NCBI GenBank assembly: GCA_029856635.1
Contig: JAHKLH010000054.1
Coordinates: 1-8,929, forward strand
Origin: Candidatus Njordarchaeota archaeon
Lineage (GTDB): Archaea; Asgardarchaeota; Njordarchaeia; Njordarchaeales; JAHKLH01
DNA length: 8,929 nucleotides
Reading direction: 5' to 3'
The number at the start of each line of letters is the position of its first letter. The stretch's first letter is position 1. Below the pieces are notes generated by a model that was not told where the DNA came from, ran no database searches, and saw nothing but the letters and a program-made list of their open reading frames with translations. Positions 5,272-8,929 of this stretch are shown here, piece by piece. The translations under genes and the position numbers were made by a program.

Positions 5272-7500
5272 TCATATAAAAAAATATTTATCTAGATGCC
5301 TCTTGAGTTTTCTCTTTACTTCTTTCATCCCTAACTCTGTCTTCTCTACTGCCTCTTCTATTTTTCTTTCTAATTTCTTCAATTTACGATGCATTGTCTT
5401 TGAAATAATCTCTCCAATAGGTGTCGCTATCATTATTGCTACGATTACAACTATTGCTACCAAAACTAATGATCGCTTGTGTATTTTAACCACCTCAATT
5501 TTGAGATTAACTTTTTTATGAGGATTCACTAGCTTCAATACCAAGAATATTAATCTGTTTCCAGTGAGCTGCTTTACAACAAATCTCTCAACAATTTTTG
5601 ACCATTCTAGATCTAATCCATTGATTAAATCATATTTGTAGATACATGCAACTGATACATTTGGATTGTCTGAGTATATTATTATTCGATATAACATATC
5701 TTTGAGGAATATTGGAAGAACAGCCACTGGCGATTTATTATACAAACTCAATATAAATACTTCTTTCTCGGAAACATATGTTACATTAATTGCTTTAAAC
5801 ATCGCTGGTGCCCACACTATTCCATATCCCTCATCATAGTCTTTATCTCCAAAATCAAAACTTGGTGGATCTCGAGTTATTCCATAAAATTCTGTTTCAT
5901 GTTGTCCAAAATAGAGAGATTCAAAAGTCGATGCCATGAGAATTGCCTTGATCATAGACACATCTGACAAATTCCAATGCCACCCTTTGTATGTTAACCA
6001 TTTCTCGAGAAAGTCTGCAATTATTCCTGAAATAATTGCTGCTGATGCACTTGTTCCTGCGAAGGAAACATAATCGTTCTTCATTACATCTTCAAATATT
6101 CCATCAGAAAAAGAACTATCTGCTGCAGTTATCCAACTTCCATACAATAAACCCCCTGCTGGTGCGACAACATCTGGTTTTTTGTAGCACCCAAGGGAAT
6201 CCTTGTAAGTCCCACCACGAGACGAGAATATTGATATTCCATACAAATCATTTATACCACCAACAGTTATTGCAAACCTCGCAGTTCCTGGCGTCGTTAT
6301 CTGGTTAACTTCTTTTCCTTCTTTTATACTTAAGAGATACTCATTACCCGCAGGAGTGACAACAATAATTCCTTCTTTTGCTAAGTCATTCACTGCGGTT
6401 TCTAATGCATAACTATATTTTACACCTAAGCTTAGATTAACCACGCGTATGCCGAATTTTCTCGCAATTTCTCTTACTTTTTCTAGTGCTTCTAAAATCC
6501 AAGAAATTCTTATTTCACCGGTTGATGAAGCACATTTTATGACTACTAGTTTTGCTTGTGGTGCAACTCCCCTCATTGGCAACCAATCAAAATTATGGTA
6601 TCTTAATTTCACATGAATTACATAAAAGGCATAAGGAGCATTCGTCTTAACATAGAGTCTATAAAATCCCTGCTTTAATTCAAGGGAAAAATTATCAGAA
6701 TTAAGTGATGACCACAGTACAATTTGCTCATTTGTTCCCTGTTTTTCAAGCACTATTTTCACTATTTTTGCATCTTGCATATTTTTCCAAAAAATCGTGA
6801 AATTCACTCTTTGCGTTGATGGAACACATAATAATGTTGGGACCTCCTTGCTTGTATTGCCAAATATAACAAAACGTACTATTCCCCCTGCAGAAGATAT
6901 ACCTGATCCAGCAATAACTGATGCAACAAATGTTCCATGGCCTATTGGATCCGCTGGTCCTTCATACTCTCCGGTTACATCATACCAATATATGATCTTG
7001 TTTGCTAAATCTTTGTGAGATGCATCGACTCCGCTATCAATTATTGCCACAGTAACATTCTTTCCAGTAGTGTTAAACCATACATAAGGTCTCACACCAA
7101 TTATTTTAGTAGCTTGAAAAAGCATTAATTTTGCTTCTTGATCTGGTTCAATAAATAATATCTCGTTTTTTATTGCTTTAACTAATTCAAATAATTTGTT
7201 AGAGCAAATGGTACCTATGGCAAATCTTCTAATAAATCGAGGATTTTCAAGAAACTGAGTAATTTTCCTTTCTACATTTTCATTTATTTTCTTAAGAGTA
7301 ATTATAATTCTTACATTCTCGTTCTTAACTTCTAGCAAATCATGTATTTTGTTATGATTTTTATCAAAAAAGGACTCAGGAAAAACATCAAAGCCAGTTA
7401 TGTAGTGCCTCTTTTGCAATGAGTGTTTGGTTATGTTAGGATACCTCATTGAAAATGATGTCAGTATCAAAATTACGAAAATTATATATGTTTTAATCAT
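5272..7500 (-). CDS. secreted, membrane-anchored subtilisin-like serine protease (S8 family)
   Basis: This 742-residue protein has an N-terminal signal peptide (about 1-17), a calcium-loop-like D46-x-N48-x-N50-x-I-x-D54-x-L-E57, and an I9-like propeptide region (about 62-125). The catalytic residues are Asp155 (AIID155SG), His188 (GH188GT), oxyanion Asn386 (AGN386E) and Ser484 (GTS484ASA). About 100 residues (207-308), rich in predicted beta strands, are inserted between the His motif and the usual 'GVAPQAKL' strand. A beta-rich C-terminal part leads to a membrane helix at about 677-693, then a charged, probably helical tail of about 45 residues. The catalytic part should face outward and the tail the cytoplasm. 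It lies 49 bp after the ABC ATPase gene. Only a close GTGATC precedes the ATG, which is accepted because the signal peptide starts there. The substrate is unknown. Confidence 0.92.
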   Translation of the reverse strand: MIKTYIIFVILILTSFSMRYPNITKHSLQKRHYITGFDVFPESFFDKNHNKIHDLLEVKNENVRIIITLKKINENVERKITQFLENPRFIRRFAIGTICSNKLFELVKAIKNEILFIEPDQEAKLMLFQATKIIGVRPYVWFNTTGKNVTVAIIDSGVDASHKDLANKIIYWYDVTGEYEGPADPIGHGTFVASVIAGSGISSAGGIVRFVIFGNTSKEVPTLLCVPSTQRVNFTIFWKNMQDAKIVKIVLEKQGTNEQIVLWSSLNSDNFSLELKQGFYRLYVKTNAPYAFYVIHVKLRYHNFDWLPMRGVAPQAKLVVIKCASSTGEIRISWILEALEKVREIARKFGIRVVNLSLGVKYSYALETAVNDLAKEGIIVVTPAGNEYLLSIKEGKEVNQITTPGTARFAITVGGINDLYGISIFSSRGGTYKDSLGCYKKPDVVAPAGGLLYGSWITAADSSFSDGIFEDVMKNDYVSFAGTSASAAIISGIIADFLEKWLTYKGWHWNLSDVSMIKAILMASTFESLYFGQHETEFYGITRDPPSFDFGDKDYDEGYGIVWAPAMFKAINVTYVSEKEVFILSLYNKSPVAVLPIFLKDMLYRIIIYSDNPNVSVACIYKYDLINGLDLEWSKIVERFVVKQLTGNRLIFLVLKLVNPHKKVNLKIEVVKIHKRSLVLVAIVVIVAIMIATPIGEIISKTMHRKLKKLERKIEEAVEKTELGMKEVKRKLKRHLDKYFFI

Positions 7501-7549
7501 AAGATCACAGGGGCTTCAAGAAATAAGAAATTAGACATTCAATAAAAAG

Positions 7550-8254
7550 CTATCTACGACGTAATACTCTAATATTAGCGATTCTTCCATTCCTTAAACG
7601 GACAACCTTGGTTAGCGCATCTTGAAGCATACGCACTAGAGCTTCATGAGTAGTGGCAATAATAATAGTCCTCCCCTCTCTATTCAATCTTCTAAAGATA
7701 TCCAAAACTATTCTTGCGCTTTCTTCATCAAGGTGAGCAATGGGTTCGTCGCCTATTATTATTTTAGGATCACTTATTATTGCTCGTGCTATTGCTACTC
7801 TTTGTTGTTCACCTCCGCTCAATTCGCGAGGATAATGATATAATTTCTCAGCCAAACCTAATTCCTCGAGAAGCTTTATTGCTTTTTGCCTAATACGTTT
7901 GATTGATAGTTCTTTTTCAACTAATAAGGGAACCATAACATTTTCAAGTGCTGTTAAATGTGGCAGTAGGTTAAAGAACTGAAATACAATACCAAAGTTT
8001 CTTCTTCTGAATTCGGCCAAAGTTTCTTCAGAAAGGTCTGCAAGATTCCTATTTTCGATAATAACTGTTCCTCTAGAGGATCGCTCGATACCTGCCATTA
8101 CATTCAACAATGTTGTTTTTCCACTTCCGGTCGGTCCTAAGATAAGAACAAATTCTCCTGGATTTATTTCTAAGCTCACATCTTGTAATGCCGTAAATTT
8201 CTTCGGTTTTTCGAATATTTTCCACACATTCTTCAAAACTATCTGTGCACCCAT
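7550..8254 (-). CDS. ABC transporter ATP-binding protein, LolD/MacB type
   Basis: This 234-residue ATPase carries all the expected motifs: Walker A GPTGSGKTT (40-48), Q-loop Q92, signature LSGGEQQR (145-152), Walker B IIIGD169-E170-P, D-loop LD176 and switch H203. The 'VFQFFNLLPHLTALENV' stretch after the Q-loop is typical of the LolD/MacB/FtsE branch, which works with FtsX-type permeases in mechanotransmission or lipid/peptide export rather than ordinary import. The ATG at 8254 is chosen because GGTGAT lies four bases ahead. GTG 8263 and ATG 8260 in the same frame sit on or within that site. It follows the permease stop by 10 bp, the site overlapping the TGA, so the two form a transporter unit. 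The catalytic glutamate is intact. Confidence 0.93.
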   Translation of the reverse strand: MGAQIVLKNVWKIFEKPKKFTALQDVSLEINPGEFVLILGPTGSGKTTLLNVMAGIERSSRGTVIIENRNLADLSEETLAEFRRRNFGIVFQFFNLLPHLTALENVMVPLLVEKELSIKRIRQKAIKLLEELGLAEKLYHYPRELSGGEQQRVAIARAIISDPKIIIGDEPIAHLDEESARIVLDIFRRLNREGRTIIIATTHEALVRMLQDALTKVVRLRNGRIANIRVLRRR

Positions 8255-8264
8255 ATTCATCACC

Positions 8265-8888
8265 TCATGCTTTTCTAAACGCTTCGGCTGGAGAAATTCT
8301 TAAAATTCTACGTGGAATAACGATTAAGCCAAATACTAGTGGAATGATGAAAATTATGATGAATGAGTAGATGATAGAGAAATAGCTTATTGGAGGAAGT
8401 GCGTAAAAAGCGGAAATAGCATAAATTGCAATCACACTTAAAATGAATGCAACGCCGGCGACAAAGAATATTTCAGCTAATAGATACGTTTTTACGTCTT
8501 TGGCATTCCATCCAATTGCTCTTAAAGTAGCGATTTCCATATGGCGGAACTTAACAATTAAGAAGGAATATAATGCGCTTCCGATTATTGCGAAGAGAAA
8601 GATTACTGCCGTAGATACTGCTGCTTGCATGTATGCTGTTTTGGCCCCGGGAGTAGCACCTTTTACTATTACAAACGGAAGAATTTCATTTTCGCTTGCT
8701 TTTAGGCTATTTTCTATCTCGCTTAATTCATTTGTAACAATACCTTGAAGATATTCGTATAATCCACCCTTTGCTATGATTACAATCCGACGCACATATA
8801 CATAATCTGCATTTTCTAAGGTGACACCTGGTTGTGCGTTAGGATGGAAAAATTCTATATACTTTTTGAAAGTCTCTGGTGTAACATA
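8265..8888 (-). CDS. FtsX/MacB-type ABC transporter permease, C-terminal part (frame interrupted upstream)
   Basis: The visible part encodes a periplasmic-type domain end followed by the FtsX domain. Counting from the GTG at 8795, membrane helices lie at about 58-82, 105-131 and 137-160, with the characteristic 'MEIATLRAIGW' cytoplasmic motif at 86-96 and the terminal 'PRRILRISPAEAFRKA'. It pairs with the adjacent LolD-type ATPase. The frame remains coding-like upstream of 8795 ('ENADYVYVRR'), so GTG 8795, which has no ribosome-binding site, is unlikely to be the true start. The frame then meets a TGA at 8889-8891 and appears coding again beyond it. The full gene would normally begin far outside the window. 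The product class is clear; whether the gene is intact is doubtful. Confidence 0.8.
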   Translation of the reverse strand, partial: YVTPETFKKYIEFFHPNAQPGVTLENADYVYVRRIVIIAKGGLYEYLQGIVTNELSEIENSLKASENEILPFVIVKGATPGAKTAYMQAAVSTAVIFLFAIIGSALYSFLIVKFRHMEIATLRAIGWNAKDVKTYLLAEIFFVAGVAFILSVIAIYAISAFYALPPISYFSIIYSFIIIFIIPLVFGLIVIPRRILRISPAEAFRKA

Positions 8889-8929
8889 TCATAAGACCTT
8901 ATAATTTCCAGCTAATTTTCCAAAAGTCG
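8889..8929 (-). pseudogene. upstream continuation of the permease frame, ending at an in-frame TGA
   Basis: In the same frame as the permease, the 12 codons before the TGA (8891-8889) read TFGKLAGNYKVL, and translation resumes directly with YVTPETFKKY. This looks like one extracellular-domain sequence cut by a single stop, for example GGA (Gly) or TGG (Trp) changed to TGA. A sequencing error, a real nonsense mutation or recoding are all possible. Confidence 0.5.

Noticed and set aside
8443..8748. Plus-strand open frame of 101 codons
   Set aside because: It is antisense to the FtsX-type permease, whose helices and terminal motif are clear.

Overview
The window is AT-rich and looks archaeal. 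It carries a Rad50/SMC-type zinc-hook ATPase, a PadR-type regulator paired with an SdpI/DUF1648 membrane protein, a stand-alone retropepsin-like protease and a secreted, membrane-anchored subtilase. Ribosome-binding sites are of the GGTGAT(G) type, and several genes start with GTG or with overlapping stop/start codons. A thermophilic or Thermoproteota-like archaeon is a reasonable guess, but no marker here fixes the taxon.

Left part (1-1092, minus strand): a two-gene operon reads leftwards. A PadR-type winged-helix regulator is followed, through a GTGA stop/start overlap, by an SdpI/DUF1648-type membrane protein that runs off the window. A TATA-like element and a small palindrome lie just upstream of the regulator. 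Positions 1093-2093 hold no intact gene. They show AT-rich sequence and scattered in-frame coding-like fragments that may be gene relics.

Middle part (2094-5266, plus strand): a 126-residue retropepsin-like aspartic protease with a good terminator hairpin, then a 250-bp spacer with repeated GATTCG words, then a two-gene operon. The operon's first gene encodes a 64-residue acidic helical protein. Its end overlaps the start of a 759-residue Rad50/SMC-like ATPase. This ATPase has Walker A, Q-loop, a CPVC zinc hook at its exact centre, an LSNGE signature and the switch histidine, but glycine where the Walker B catalytic glutamate should be. No Mre11, HerA or NurA gene is in view.

Right part (5272-8929, minus strand): genes read leftwards in the order FtsX/MacB-type permease (3' part, with an in-frame TGA), LolD/MacB-type ABC ATPase, and a 742-residue subtilase with signal peptide, propeptide, an inserted beta-rich domain between His and Ser, and a C-terminal membrane anchor with a charged tail. 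Permease and ATPase are tightly coupled. The protease follows after 49 bp and may be co-transcribed or use its own promoter. The ATPase operon and the protease gene converge on a shared hairpin and T-run at about 5241-5266.

The candidates for something undescribed are the small-protein/zinc-hook ATPase pair with its altered Walker B motif, and the linkage of a membrane-anchored subtilase to an FtsX-type ABC system.
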